The notes: a model not told the origin generated them from the letters alone. Shown: positions 9,160 through 18,076, numbered from the stretch's first letter. The stretch is 64,000 nucleotides of DNA from Gudongella sp034006985 (GCA_034006985.1 JAVERT010000003.1:102102-166101); one strand, 5' to 3'. Made by a program: numbers and translations.

Positions 9160-11385
9160 CTATTTATGAAATTCTTTCACAACCTTAAAGTAACTGCTAA
9201 TTTTTTTATCAAGTGAAGAGTACCTCTTTGAAATCAAATTATTTCTTATCATCTGGGATATATATCTCTGTTCTCCAACTAATACAACTAGATCTCTTGC
9301 CCTTGTTATCGCGGTATAAAACAAATTTCTCGTTAATAACATAGGCGGTCCGCTCCAAGCTGGAATTATCACAGCAGGAAATTCACTGCCTTGCGATTTG
9401 TGAATTGTTGTTGCATATGCAAGTTTTAATTCATCTGCTTGCTTATATTCATATTCTACTCTCTTTCCATCTTCAAATAAGACTATTATTAAGCCCTCTT
9501 CATCATCTATCTCTTGTATATATCCAAAGTCACCATTAAAAACTCCAGTACCTTCTTCTATCACATAGTTGTTTTCACTAACCTTCCACTCAATCTGATA
9601 ATTATTTTTTATCTGCATGATTTTATCGCCTTCTCGGAAAATCTCATCTCCAAATCTTCTTTCCTTTTTTGATTCAGATTTTGGATTTAATACTTTTTGA
9701 AGTTCTTGGTTTAGATTAACTACACCCAAATCTCCTTTTCTCATGGGAGATAAAACCTGAATATCCTTTAGAGAATGAAATCCATAAAATTTAGGCAATC
9801 TTTCTGCACACAGATTTGTAATTGTCTGTAGAATTTCTCCTGAACTTCTATTATGTATAAAGAAAAAGTCTTTATCTTTTTTATTCATAACCGGATTCTG
9901 ACCCTTATTTACAAGATGAGCATTCAAAATTATCATACTTGCTTGGCCTTGCCTAAATATCTCATCCAATTTCAGAACTTTTATCACACCTGAATTAATA
10001 ATATCTTTAAGCACATTCCCAGCACCAACAGATGGCAATTGATCTACATCCCCTACTAATATAAGTCTAGTACCCATGCTTATAGCTTTTAAGAGCTGAC
10101 TCATTAATATAATATCAATCATTGAAACCTCATCAATTATTATTACATCACAATCAAGGGGAGAATCTTCATCTCTATTAAACCCAGATTCTACATTTGC
10201 AAATGAAATCTCAAGCAATCTATGAATAGTCTTTGCTTCTCTATTTGTAGTTTCTGTTATTCTCTTTGCAGCCCGTCCCGTAGGTGCCGCTAAAAGTACC
10301 TCTTTCTTTTCAAGTTCCATAATCTTTATTATCGCATTTATTATAGTTGTTTTCCCAGTGCCTGGTCCTCCGGTAATAACAGAAACTCCATTTAGTATAG
10401 AGCTTTTTATCGCAGCAATTTGCTTTTCACCAAATTTTATATCGCTATCATTTTCAATATCCCTAATTGCTAGATCTATATCTAACTTTATTTCGCTCTG
10501 TTCAGATAGACTAAGTTCAACCAAAGACTTTGCAACATTGTTTTCAGCGACATGATATGGCATATAGTAAACGAGATTTTTATCATCCTCAGTTGTCATA
10601 AAAAAACTCTGTGAAAGCAGCAATGAGCTTAACTCATCTTTAATAAGTGTTTTTGATATCTGAAGCATATTAGAAGTCTTCTCTAGCAGTTCATCTTCCG
10701 GCAAATAGCAATGCCCATCACCAGCTGCATTGAGAATGGTATACTTAAGCGCCGCTTTTATTCTATAAGGTGAATCTGAACTAACGCCCATTTTTTTAGC
10801 AATCTCATCTGCAGAATAAAAGCCTATCCCATAAATATCCTCAGCTAATCTATATGGATTTTCTCTAATTACTTTTAATGTTTCATTTCCGTACTGCTTA
10901 TATATTTTCATGCTTTGATTTGCGGAAATATTAAACTCTTGAAGAGCCACCACAACTTCTCTAGCTTCTCTTTGTTCATCAAAACTCTGCATAATTTTTT
11001 CAAGCTTTTTCTTTCCAATACCTTCAATAGACAATAGCTTCTCAGGATAATATTGAATAATATCAAGAGCTTTATCTCCAAATCTTTCAACTATTTTATC
11101 AGCAGTCTTTGGCCCAATATTTGGAATAAGGCCAGAACTTAGATAATTCTTAATCCCTACAATGGAAGATGGCATAATGGATTTTATTTGTTCAAACTTA
11201 AACTGTTCACCAAATTTATCGTGATATATAAATTCACCCTCTAATAAAACAGGTTCATCTTTTCTAATAAACGTTGCAACTCCAACAATAGTTATACTAT
11301 CATCTTCTGTAAATAACTTTGCAACGGTATATCCATTTTCTTCATTTCTATATACGATTTCCTCAATAATTCCCTGTATTTCCAT
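9160..11385 (-). CDS. recD2: RecD2 (YrrC-type) ATP-dependent 5'-3' DNA helicase
   Basis: 741 residues, full length for RecD2. The N-terminal OB-like region and helix-hairpin-helix repeats (SSGLIPNIGPKTADKIVERFG, IEGIGKKKLEKI) precede the SF1B helicase core with Walker A GGPGTGKTT, Walker B IIIDEVSM, and the C-terminal motif TTIHKSQGSEF plus YTAITRARDLVVLVG. It acts in replication-fork and mismatch-repair-linked DNA metabolism without RecBC partners. An AAGGTGGTGAG site supports the ATG at 11385. Confidence 0.95.
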   Translation of the reverse strand: MEIQGIIEEIVYRNEENGYTVAKLFTEDDSITIVGVATFIRKDEPVLLEGEFIYHDKFGEQFKFEQIKSIMPSSIVGIKNYLSSGLIPNIGPKTADKIVERFGDKALDIIQYYPEKLLSIEGIGKKKLEKIMQSFDEQREAREVVVALQEFNISANQSMKIYKQYGNETLKVIRENPYRLAEDIYGIGFYSADEIAKKMGVSSDSPYRIKAALKYTILNAAGDGHCYLPEDELLEKTSNMLQISKTLIKDELSSLLLSQSFFMTTEDDKNLVYYMPYHVAENNVAKSLVELSLSEQSEIKLDIDLAIRDIENDSDIKFGEKQIAAIKSSILNGVSVITGGPGTGKTTIINAIIKIMELEKKEVLLAAPTGRAAKRITETTNREAKTIHRLLEISFANVESGFNRDEDSPLDCDVIIIDEVSMIDIILMSQLLKAISMGTRLILVGDVDQLPSVGAGNVLKDIINSGVIKVLKLDEIFRQGQASMIILNAHLVNKGQNPVMNKKDKDFFFIHNRSSGEILQTITNLCAERLPKFYGFHSLKDIQVLSPMRKGDLGVVNLNQELQKVLNPKSESKKERRFGDEIFREGDKIMQIKNNYQIEWKVSENNYVIEEGTGVFNGDFGYIQEIDDEEGLIIVLFEDGKRVEYEYKQADELKLAYATTIHKSQGSEFPAVIIPAWSGPPMLLTRNLFYTAITRARDLVVLVGEQRYISQMIRNNLISKRYSSLDKKISSYFKVVKEFHK

Positions 11386-11462
11386 ATGCTCACCACCTTC
11401 TCTTTAAGTCTAATTATAACAAAACCTGCCATAATATCATACAATATTTGGCAGGTCCTAAT

Positions 11463-12644
11463 TTATTTTAAAGCTTTTTTTAATATTTCAGCCTTATCCG
11501 TTCTTTCCCAAGTCATATCTAAATCTGTTCTTCCCATATGCCCGTATGCAGCAAGCTGTTTATAAATTGGTTTTTGTAAATCTAAATCTCTTATTATCGC
11601 TGCAGGTCTTAAATCAAAATTAGCTTCGACAAGTTTCTTAATCTCATCTTCACTAAGTTTTCCAGTTCCAAATGTATCAACAAATATGGAAAGTGGTCGT
11701 GCAACCCCAATAGCATAAGCTAGACCAATTTCACATCTATCTGCTAATCCTGCTGCTACGATATTCTTCGCAACATACCTTGCAGCATAAGAAGCTGATC
11801 GGTCAACTTTTGTTGGATCTTTTCCAGAAAAAGCTCCTCCACCATGTCTTGAATATCCACCATAAGTGTCAACAATAATCTTTCTACCAGTTACACCTGC
11901 ATCTCCCATAGGACCCCCTACAACAAATCTTCCAGTAGGATTTACATAGTACTTTGTGTTTTCATCAAGCATTTCTGCTGGAATAATTGGTATAATTACA
12001 TACTTTTTAATATCATTATATATATCTTCCATATTTACAACTGGACTATGTTGAGTTGATACTACTACACTGTCAATTCTCTTTGGCTTGTCATCCTCAT
12101 ACTCTACTGTTACTTGAGTTTTTCCATCTGGTCTAAGATAATCTAATGTGCCATCTTTTCTAACCTCTGAAAGCTTTTTAGCAAGTTTGTGCGCCATTGA
12201 TATTGGCAGAGGCATTAATTCCTCAGTTTCATTACAAGCATATCCAAACATCATACCTTGGTCTCCTGCTCCAATCTTATCTAAATCATCGGCACTTGAA
12301 CCTTTTTGCTCTAAAGATGAGTCAACTCCCATAGCAATATCAGAGGATTGTTCATTTATTGATGTAAGCACTGCACATGTGTCTGCATCAAAACCATATT
12401 TAGCTCTTACATATCCTATTTCTTCTACTGTCTGTCTTACTACTTTTGGAATATCTACATAGCAACTTGTAGTAATTTCTCCAGCAACTAAAATCAAACC
12501 AGTAGCAACCAAAGTTTCACAAGCAACACGAGCATCTGGATCTTGTTCTATTATTGCATCTAAAATAGCATCAGATATTTGGTCGCAAATTTTATCTGGG
12601 TGCCCTTCTGTAACTGATTCTGATGTAAATAACCACTTCTTCAT
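11463..12644 (-). CDS. metK: S-adenosylmethionine synthetase
   Basis: Makes SAM from methionine and ATP in the cytosol. 393 residues, normal length. Signatures include the ESVTEGHPDKICDQISDAILD start (split here as ESVTEGHPDK and CDQISDAILD), the GAGDQGMMFGYA hexapeptide region, and the GGGAFSGKDPTKVDRS P-loop-like segment near the last third. An AAGGAGG site precedes the ATG. Expression is controlled by the SAM-I riboswitch immediately upstream, so high SAM should terminate the transcript. Confidence 0.98.
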   Translation of the reverse strand: MKKWLFTSESVTEGHPDKICDQISDAILDAIIEQDPDARVACETLVATGLILVAGEITTSCYVDIPKVVRQTVEEIGYVRAKYGFDADTCAVLTSINEQSSDIAMGVDSSLEQKGSSADDLDKIGAGDQGMMFGYACNETEELMPLPISMAHKLAKKLSEVRKDGTLDYLRPDGKTQVTVEYEDDKPKRIDSVVVSTQHSPVVNMEDIYNDIKKYVIIPIIPAEMLDENTKYYVNPTGRFVVGGPMGDAGVTGRKIIVDTYGGYSRHGGGAFSGKDPTKVDRSASYAARYVAKNIVAAGLADRCEIGLAYAIGVARPLSIFVDTFGTGKLSEDEIKKLVEANFDLRPAAIIRDLDLQKPIYKQLAAYGHMGRTDLDMTWERTDKAEILKKALK

Positions 12645-12668
12645 TTATAAGCCTCCTTGTATTTAAAA

Positions 12669-12695
12669 TAAAAAAACCTATCCAAAAGGAAAGGT
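12669..12695 (-). terminator. SAM-riboswitch-controlled terminator of metK
   Basis: On the minus strand ACCTTTCC-TTTT-GGATAGGT forms an 8-bp stem with one T-T mismatch, followed by seven T residues. Its 5' arm overlaps the CACCT segment that can instead pair with AGGTG at the 3' side of aptamer helix P1. That is the mutually exclusive antiterminator arrangement. Confidence 0.85.
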
Positions 12696-12708
12696 GAGTT
12701 TGCACTAC

Positions 12709-12805
12709 ACCTCATCTTCCAGAACATCGTTCTGCAGGAATTAGCACCTATAAAATAGGTTGCTGGGTTTCATCGGGCCTATCCCTCCACCACTCTCGAT
12801 AAGGT
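12709..12805 (-). promoter_or_regulatory. SAM-I (S-box) riboswitch aptamer upstream of metK
   Basis: Reading the minus strand, P1 pairs ACCTTATC with GATGAGGT. The conserved core shows CGAGAG, GGTGGAGGGA, GGCCCGATGAAACCC, GCAACC, and GGTGCTAATTCCTGCAG in order, which matches the S-box consensus. It binds SAM and controls the downstream terminator. Confidence 0.95.
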
Positions 12806-12832
12806 AATCAAGATATTTAATTTTCTATAGAC

Positions 12833-12861
12833 ATCCTAACACACAGTTTAACTATAGTCAA
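12833..12861 (-). promoter_or_regulatory. metK promoter
   Basis: On the minus strand TTGACT, a 17-bp spacer and TAGGAT lie just upstream of the S-box leader, placing the transcript start shortly before the aptamer. Confidence 0.65.
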
Positions 12862-12903
12862 ATATATTTTAAAAATATAAATAAATATTTTTTAAATTAA
12901 CTC

Positions 12904-12932
12904 TTGCTTTTTTTTTAACTTTATCCTATAAT
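12904..12932 (+). promoter_or_regulatory. tRNA-Pro promoter
   Basis: TTGCTT, a 17-bp T-rich spacer and a perfect TATAAT lie 22 bp before the tRNA 5' end. Confidence 0.7.
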
Positions 12933-12953
12933 AAAGAAGTTGACATAAAACAT

Positions 12954-13030
12954 CGGGGTGTAGCGCAGTTTGGTAGCGCACGTGGTTTGGGACCATGGGG
13001 CCGGGGGTTCAAATCCTCTCACCCCGACCA
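12954..13030 (+). tRNA. tRNA-Pro (anticodon TGG)
   Basis: A 77-nt cloverleaf with acceptor pairing CGGGGTG/CACCCCG, a D arm containing AGCGCAG...AGCGCA, the anticodon loop TTTGGGA giving TGG, the T arm GGGGTTCAAATCC, and encoded CCA. The prophage is integrated at its 3' end. The last 15 bases are the crossover repeat, and the tRNA remains intact. Confidence 0.97.
13016..13030 (+). other. Prophage attachment site, left copy (core within tRNA-Pro)
   Basis: CTCTCACCCCGACCA is identical to 51064-51078 inside the integrase gene, and the two copies differ at the first base on each side. They define an element of about 38 kb. Everything between them has phage gene content; everything outside looks like host. 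Confidence 0.9.
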
Positions 13031-13083
13031 TCAATACTCCCGACATTTCATTCTTGAAATGCCGAGAGTTGCATAGGATAATT

Positions 13084-13114
13084 AAGCTAGAGATTAATTT
13101 CTCTAGCTTTTTTT
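13084..13114 (+). terminator. Phage-borne terminator next to the left attachment site
   Basis: AAGCTAGAGA-TTAAT-TTCTCTAGCTT followed by a T-run. In the prophage it now ends the tRNA-Pro transcript. In the excised circle it would sit 7 bp after the integrase stop codon, so it is probably the native int terminator. Confidence 0.85.
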
Positions 13115-13221
13115 ATTAAATTGAACTATGTTTTAAATGGCTTGAAATCGCTGTTTAAACAAGCCCTTAAAATCAATTCTAAGGCCTTTATATTTGTTAG
13201 TAATGTTATTAGTTGCCTATT

Positions 13222-14487
13222 CTAAGCCATCTTGACTAATATCACACTCCCTACCGCTCTTTCAACTCCATCACTTGGATTATTATATACAATAGCTTTC
13301 CCATTTCTTACAAATACAAAAGTTGAGCTACCTCCACCGTCAAGATTGACTGCATTATAACAGCCTAACTCTAACATGACCTCAGCTTGTTCTTGCGCAT
13401 TTAATCCTTTCGATATTTTACTTCTCCCATCAGCTACTGCTATTATGAAGTTACCGTTTTCTTTCTGACCTATCATTGTTCTAGGTTCTTTATTCTTTGC
13501 ATGTGAGAAATTTCCAAAGTTTTCTAGATTAAATTTACCTTTTTGGACTAATGAGTAAGATGTACCTATTACCCAGTAAGCTTCTTGCTGTAAGCCTGAG
13601 AGTTCAGCTTGGTTATATTCTTTTATATTTCTGATTTCTGTTGTCCCATCTTTGTAATATATAAAGTCCATTGTGATTGGTGAAGGTGGGTTGTGGAATA
13701 AACCTTTAGAAATATAAAGAGTATTATGTTCGCTATCTTTTGCTTTACTAAAAAAGCCTGCGTTTATTCCTGCAATTGTTCCAGGTGTATTTTTTACTAT
13801 TTCTGACACTCTTTCTTTTTTAAATCTTACTCCTAGATCTGCATCAACAAACATATCTTTGTCTGTTTCTAGATAATAAATAAAACTATCAAATTTCTTA
13901 ATAGTTTTTGGTTCATACACTATATTGTTTTCAACTACTTTTGTGGATTTATCCCATCTATATTTATTGACTCCTACGTCTACATGAGTAAAAGTATTGT
14001 ATAAACCTACCCCACTAAACATTTTATCAGCTATTTTATAAATATGGTTAGGTGTCAATGAATTAACTCTTATATCAGCTGCATTTCCTTTTAGATGTTC
14101 ACTGTTTTTAATTCCTCCCACTGCTTTGTTATGAGTAGGGCACCTATAACCTGAGTTGATGATCATAGGTTTATCCCCTATTGCTCTTCTTAGATCTTCT
14201 AATTTTAATAATAGATTTATATTAAGCTTTATTTTTTTACAATGTCGGCATCTAAATTCATCTAGCTTAAAGTTTTTAACTTGGTTTAGTTTATCAAACA
14301 ATAAAAATGTTTGAGTGCCTACTATTCCATCTGCTGCTAATGAAAATATATATTGAAGGTCTTTGACTGCTTTGTCTGTTTTGTCTCCAAATATTCCATC
14401 AACTTCACCCGCATCTATTCCCAATCCATTTAATTTGCTTTGTAATATCTTTACATCTTCTCCACTACTGCCTTTTTTTAAAATCAC
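13222..14487 (-). CDS. Three-domain phage endolysin (PG-binding, M15 peptidase, NAGPA-like)
   Basis: About 421 residues. An N-terminal peptidoglycan-binding domain 1 (GSSGEDVKILQSKLNGLG, GIFGDKTDKAVKDLQ) is followed by an M15-type D,D/L,D-peptidase with the metal-ligand motifs SGYRCPTHN, SEHLKGNAADIRV and HVDVG. The C-terminal half is a phosphodiester-glycosidase (NAGPA/DUF2233) domain with GINAGFF and the AVNLDGGGSSTF signature. Peptidoglycan cleavage during lysis is the likely role; the NAGPA part is unusual in a lysin. GTG at 14487 has AAGGAG at 8 bp. It follows the holin gene directly. Confidence 0.88.
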   Translation of the reverse strand: MILKKGSSGEDVKILQSKLNGLGIDAGEVDGIFGDKTDKAVKDLQYIFSLAADGIVGTQTFLLFDKLNQVKNFKLDEFRCRHCKKIKLNINLLLKLEDLRRAIGDKPMIINSGYRCPTHNKAVGGIKNSEHLKGNAADIRVNSLTPNHIYKIADKMFSGVGLYNTFTHVDVGVNKYRWDKSTKVVENNIVYEPKTIKKFDSFIYYLETDKDMFVDADLGVRFKKERVSEIVKNTPGTIAGINAGFFSKAKDSEHNTLYISKGLFHNPPSPITMDFIYYKDGTTEIRNIKEYNQAELSGLQQEAYWVIGTSYSLVQKGKFNLENFGNFSHAKNKEPRTMIGQKENGNFIIAVADGRSKISKGLNAQEQAEVMLELGCYNAVNLDGGGSSTFVFVRNGKAIVYNNPSDGVERAVGSVILVKMA

Positions 14488-14492
14488 ATATC

Positions 14493-14933
14493 TCACTCCT
14501 TGAGAGGTTTGTCCGATTGATTTTTCAGTACATCGATTGCTTTTCTTATAATGTCTGGAACTGGTATACCCATTAGGCCTGCGTTTTCAATTATGCTCAC
14601 TGTCTCGTTAACTATATAACCTATTATCACTGCATTTCTTATTATTGCTGTTCCTGACATTGTATCTAGCTGAGTTGCTACTAAAACTATAAGAAGGATC
14701 ATTCCTTTTCTGCATAGTCCTCTAGCTCCTGCTCTGCTTTCTAGCGCTCCACCTTCTGATTTTGCTGACTGGTGGAATACTCCTGCTACTAAAAGCCCTG
14801 TAATATAATCGATTGCCATAAAAATTATTAAAGTTTGCAAGGCTGAATCCCACCCCCCTAACATATATGTCGCTAAAGCTCCTATCGTTCCTGCAATTCC
14901 TATCATAGCTGGTTTTACTGTAGTTAATTCCAT
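14493..14933 (-). CDS. Phage holin (toxin-secretion/lysis holin family)
   Basis: 146 residues with three to four hydrophobic segments (MIGIAGTIGALATYML, LQTLIIFMAIDYITGLLVAGV, GMILLIVLVATQL, IRNAVIIGYIVNETVSIIENAGL). The AIDYITGLLVAG and SRAGARGLCRKG segments are characteristic of this holin family. It forms inner-membrane lesions that let the endolysin reach the wall. It sits one gene before the endolysin, as in a standard lysis cassette, with AGGAGG before the ATG. Confidence 0.92.
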   Translation of the reverse strand: MELTTVKPAMIGIAGTIGALATYMLGGWDSALQTLIIFMAIDYITGLLVAGVFHQSAKSEGGALESRAGARGLCRKGMILLIVLVATQLDTMSGTAIIRNAVIIGYIVNETVSIIENAGLMGIPVPDIIRKAIDVLKNQSDKPLKE

Positions 14934-14964
14934 TTGTTTACCTCCTATTATTATTTTGTACTAA

Positions 14965-14991
14965 AAAGACACTCGTTTTATGAGTGTCTTT
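14965..14991 (-). terminator. Terminator between tail and lysis genes
   Basis: AAAGACACTC and GAGTGTCTTT pair around a 7-nt loop, followed on the minus strand by TTTTT. It may separate tail-tip and lysis transcripts or attenuate read-through into holin. Confidence 0.7.
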
Positions 14992-15039
14992 ACTTATTTC
15001 TATTATAATTTTCAACAAATCTATCTATATCTTCTATTT

Positions 15040-15117
15040 CTATAGTACAATCTTCATCCTCATAATACTCTCTTCTACAAAAATTATACCTTGTTGCAAC
15101 AATTCATCTAACGTCAT
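15040..15117 (-). CDS. Short phage ORF between tail-hub and holin genes, possibly frameshifted
   Basis: A 25-codon frame starts MTLDELLQQGIIF behind AAAGGATG. An overlapping frame without a start runs on to 14990 and encodes RYNFCRREYYEDED followed by an acidic, aromatic tail. Together they look like one small protein of the kind often found before holins (XkdX-like position), split by a one-base shift. Function unknown and neither frame is certain. Confidence 0.3.
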   Translation of the reverse strand: MTLDELLQQGIIFVEESIMRMKIVL

Positions 15118-15147
15118 TATAATCATCCTTTTTATTTTAATTATACC

Positions 15148-16542
15148 CTAAATTGGAGGATCAGGAATAATATCCTCATAAGCTATACTCCCAGCTGTCC
15201 CTTTATTATTAATCATATTGATAAAATCTGATAGCCTACCTCTTCCTAACCTGCCACCTGAATCAACTGTAAAGCTTGTAAAAAATCCATTTTTACCAAA
15301 ATTAAAACTTATTTCTGTTATTAATCCTAATATTGTAGTTCCATCTTCATTAATTATTCTAGCCTCATCGCCAACCATCAATTGAGGCCTAAAAGGTCCA
15401 TCAAAACTTTCTATTTTCCCTACATTGTCAAGTCTGTGTGCGACTTCAACTGCTATTGCATCTGCATTAGCCAAGCTGGTCCCATCTGCGACTTGTACAA
15501 ATAAAGTTTTATTAGATTGTAGATTCCATCCGCTGAAAACTGAAACATTTTTATAAATTTGAGTGGTCCAGTCTTGAGTGTGAACGCATACTTTTCTATA
15601 TGATCCTTGATCATCTCTTGCAATTTTCCTACTGAATGTATCTTTATTTCTATAAAAATTATATACTCCTCGACTTGGAAACAAATTAAAACTAGGTGAA
15701 CCTATAATTATTTCACCAGCTGTGGTTTCTTCCATCTTCCAGCTAACTAAAGATTTCATTATTTCTTCTAGAGCTGATAAAACTTCCTTGTTGGGTTCAA
15801 AAGTATATCTTCGCTGTTCTGTATTGTATTCAACTTCATAATCATCTATTCCAAGGTTTGCATTTTCCATCATTGTTTTTATTATTTCTGTAATAGTGTT
15901 ATATCCAGTGTAGAAATTTTCATTAAGCGTTTGGTCCTTTAAGGCTTTGCCTATAAGATTTCTACCGTCTGCGCTTGCTGTTTCTGATAATGCATCATAA
16001 CTTGACCTGTCGATATAATAGCTGCCAAGTTCAACCTCTTCTAAATCATCTCCAGCTGAAAAACTATATATAACTTTTGCACCTGGTGAAAGTAAACTTG
16101 TTTTTTCGTTTATGGCCACGTTACCATCAATCTCTGTTTCCTTGTCGATTGGGTTTTCTAAACTTACATTGAAACTTGAAATAGGTGTATCAATCCCAAA
16201 TCTTATACTCCCTGAGTTAAGATATTTTGACATATCTTGCTGAAATTCATAGATAATCATAACTTGCTTGTTATTTGAGTTTAGATAACTTCCTACGCAC
16301 CCAAACCCAGGAAGTGTTTTAATCTCAAAGTTTGTTATGCTTGTATCTGTTCCAGGAGAAACATTATTTTCTTCTAGCCATTCTGGTAAATCAAATTCAC
16401 CTTTTTCAAATTTTGTACTAGGCTTACCGTATATTTGACCATTTTTTACATAAAACTGTTGACCTTGCGTATCTGGAAATTGTAAGAAGTCAGGAAAACT
16501 CCCTTGTCCTACTTCTCCACTATATTCAATATTAAGTTCCAT
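15148..16542 (-). CDS. Phage tail tip/baseplate hub-like protein
   Basis: 464 residues. The middle and end (DAIAVEVAHRLDNVGK, MVGDEARIINEDGTTILGLITEISFNFG) resemble the hub proteins of siphovirus and myovirus tail tips, which have repeated beta domains. The N-terminal 120 residues are low-similarity. It is separated from the other tail genes by the DGR cassette, an odd position for a core tail gene. The ATG has AGAAGGTGA upstream. The assignment rests on position and general sequence character. Confidence 0.55.
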   Translation of the reverse strand: MELNIEYSGEVGQGSFPDFLQFPDTQGQQFYVKNGQIYGKPSTKFEKGEFDLPEWLEENNVSPGTDTSITNFEIKTLPGFGCVGSYLNSNNKQVMIIYEFQQDMSKYLNSGSIRFGIDTPISSFNVSLENPIDKETEIDGNVAINEKTSLLSPGAKVIYSFSAGDDLEEVELGSYYIDRSSYDALSETASADGRNLIGKALKDQTLNENFYTGYNTITEIIKTMMENANLGIDDYEVEYNTEQRRYTFEPNKEVLSALEEIMKSLVSWKMEETTAGEIIIGSPSFNLFPSRGVYNFYRNKDTFSRKIARDDQGSYRKVCVHTQDWTTQIYKNVSVFSGWNLQSNKTLFVQVADGTSLANADAIAVEVAHRLDNVGKIESFDGPFRPQLMVGDEARIINEDGTTILGLITEISFNFGKNGFFTSFTVDSGGRLGRGRLSDFINMINNKGTAGSIAYEDIIPDPPI

Positions 16543-16701
16543 TTATTCACCTTCTTTGAGTAGGTCTATTAGAATCTCTATCGTTTCATTTAATCTATCA
16601 GGATTAAAACACTTGTTGCAGTGATCTATACAATCTTTAAGCCCATCTAATACACTTACAATTTCTTTTGCCATCTTCTTTTCAATCATCAACTTAATCA
16701 T
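16543..16701 (-). CDS. Small hypothetical protein following the DGR reverse transcriptase
   Basis: A 52-residue frame, MIKLMIEKKMAKEI then a Cys-rich stretch DCIDHCNKCF and an acidic helical end. Its ATG overlaps the TAA of the restored reverse transcriptase frame, and its own stop touches the ATG of the tail-hub gene, so it looks translationally coupled. No known family recognised. Confidence 0.55.
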   Translation of the reverse strand: MIKLMIEKKMAKEIVSVLDGLKDCIDHCNKCFNPDRLNETIEILIDLLKEGE

Positions 16702-17799
16702 TTTGCGACCTATACTTTTCTAATTCATTTTTATTGATACTAAGTTTTTTATTATTGTAGTCTATAAAATCATATTTGCTAACTATTTTATTTATAAAAT
16801 TATAACTATTAGCATGACTGGAATGGCCAGCCAACTATTGAGGATCTGTTCAGCTTTTTGTATATTTATTTTCTCATCGATGATGAGCTTAGGCATTGCT
16901 TTGATTTTTCTTTTAATCTTTTTTTTGCTGTTATTTCTAAGTAGTCTATGAGTAGCGTGGATTTTATATCCAATCGCATTTACTCCTTGATCAAGAGGAA
17001 ATACTTTTGATTTGTTTTCATTTAGTTTTAGATGCAATTCTGACTCTATAAATTCATTGATATATTTAAGGATCCTATCAGCCTCATCTTTATTTCTAGC
17101 TATTATTATAGAATCATCCATATACCTGATCATATATTTTATAGATAATTTTCTCTTACAATAATTGTCTAATTCGTTTAAGTAAATATTTGCGCATATC
17201 TGACTAAGCGTATTGCCTAAAGGCAGCCCTAGTGAATCAATAAGACCTGCGCTATCAATTATTTTAAATACCAGTCTTAGCGATTTTTCGCATTTAATTT
17301 TCTTGGCCAGCAGCATTTTTAATATATCTCTATCAATAGAGTAGAAGAACTTTCTTACATCAAGCTTGACTATATAAGTATCTTCTCCGTACTCCCATTG
17401 AGCTTTTCTAATTATATGACTAATTCTATCCACGCATTTGTGAGTTCCTTTGTTATCTATACAAGCATAGCTGTCAAATATGAAAGTTGGATTATATATT
17501 TCTTTTAATACATTGTTTATGGCTAATTGTACTATTTTGTCTTTAAAATGCGGTGCATCTACAATCCGTTCCTTGGGTTCGAAAACTGGAAATCTAATAT
17601 ATCCATCGAACTTATATGTTTCATCTTCTAGTGATCTTATTAGGTTATTAATATTTTCAGATTCATTTAGTGAAAACTCCATGGCCTCAGGATTATATTT
17701 ACCTTTGCCTTTTAGAGCTTTTTTATATGCTTTTATGATGTTTTCCTTGTCGATTATTTTGATAAATAAGTCATTATGTTTTTTTGATTTTTTCGACAT
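16694..17799 (-). CDS. DGR reverse transcriptase, interrupted near its C-terminus by a one-base frameshift
   Basis: Reverse-transcribes template-repeat RNA with adenine-specific errors. Visible are the catalytic Asp147 in VKLDVRKFFYS, the DGR-type LGNTLSQ at 194-200, and YMDD at 226-229. There is no maturase or endonuclease domain, which argues against a group II intron. The open frame stops at 16792 after NSWLAIPVML. A one-base shift at about 16828 (GGCC where GGGCC is expected in the coding strand) restores GHSSHANSYNF plus 33 more residues to a stop at 16694, giving 368 residues. SD AAAGGA precedes the ATG at 17799. Confidence 0.93.
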
Positions 17800-17946
17800 C
17801 TCTGGTTTTCCTTTCTGAAGTACTAAGCACTATGTCATTATTTATGTGTTTACACTTTTACGCAAAGTGAAGGGATTAAACTCTCTTGAAATAATTCAAG
17901 CCATGTTGTCAAAACCTTAATCTTAACAATCATAAAAGCTTTTATT
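17800..17946 (-). other. Spacer between template repeat and reverse transcriptase
   Basis: 147 bp without a gene. In characterised DGRs the RNA downstream of the template repeat is needed to prime and process cDNA synthesis, so this may be part of the functional template RNA. That role is inferred from position only. Confidence 0.4.
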
Positions 17947-18051
17947 TTCCAGGACAGGGCGGAACCCGTTGTTAGAATTCGCATTCGACGGATTGTTGTT
18001 GTTCGAGTTGGACACGGAATTGTTACCACGGATGATGCGGTTCGAGCCAGA
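17947..18051 (-). repeat. DGR template repeat (TR)
   Basis: A 105-bp copy of the target gene's 3' part, offset 552 bp from the variable repeat. Coding-strand TR is rich in AAC/AAT codons. It differs from VR at 15 positions in the core, all adenines in TR, plus one C/T difference at 17952 near the 3' end, in the IMH-like region. The 3' part contains the GC-rich GGGTTCCGCCCTGTC that acts as IMH-type sequence. It lies between avd and the reverse transcriptase gene. Confidence 0.95.
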
Positions 18052-18076
18052 TTTTCAGTTTAATCCCTATATTTTT

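Noticed and set aside
12669..12805. T-box or other leader instead of SAM-I
   Set aside because: Core matches the S-box consensus closely and the gene is metK.
16820..16835. Programmed -1 frameshift in the DGR reverse transcriptase
   Set aside because: No X-XXY-YYZ heptamer at the junction; a one-base loss or assembly error is simpler, though not proven.
16792..17799. Reverse transcriptase as part of a group II intron or retron
   Set aside because: No maturase/HNH domain, LGNTLSQ and YMDD in DGR style, and neighbouring TR/VR/avd.
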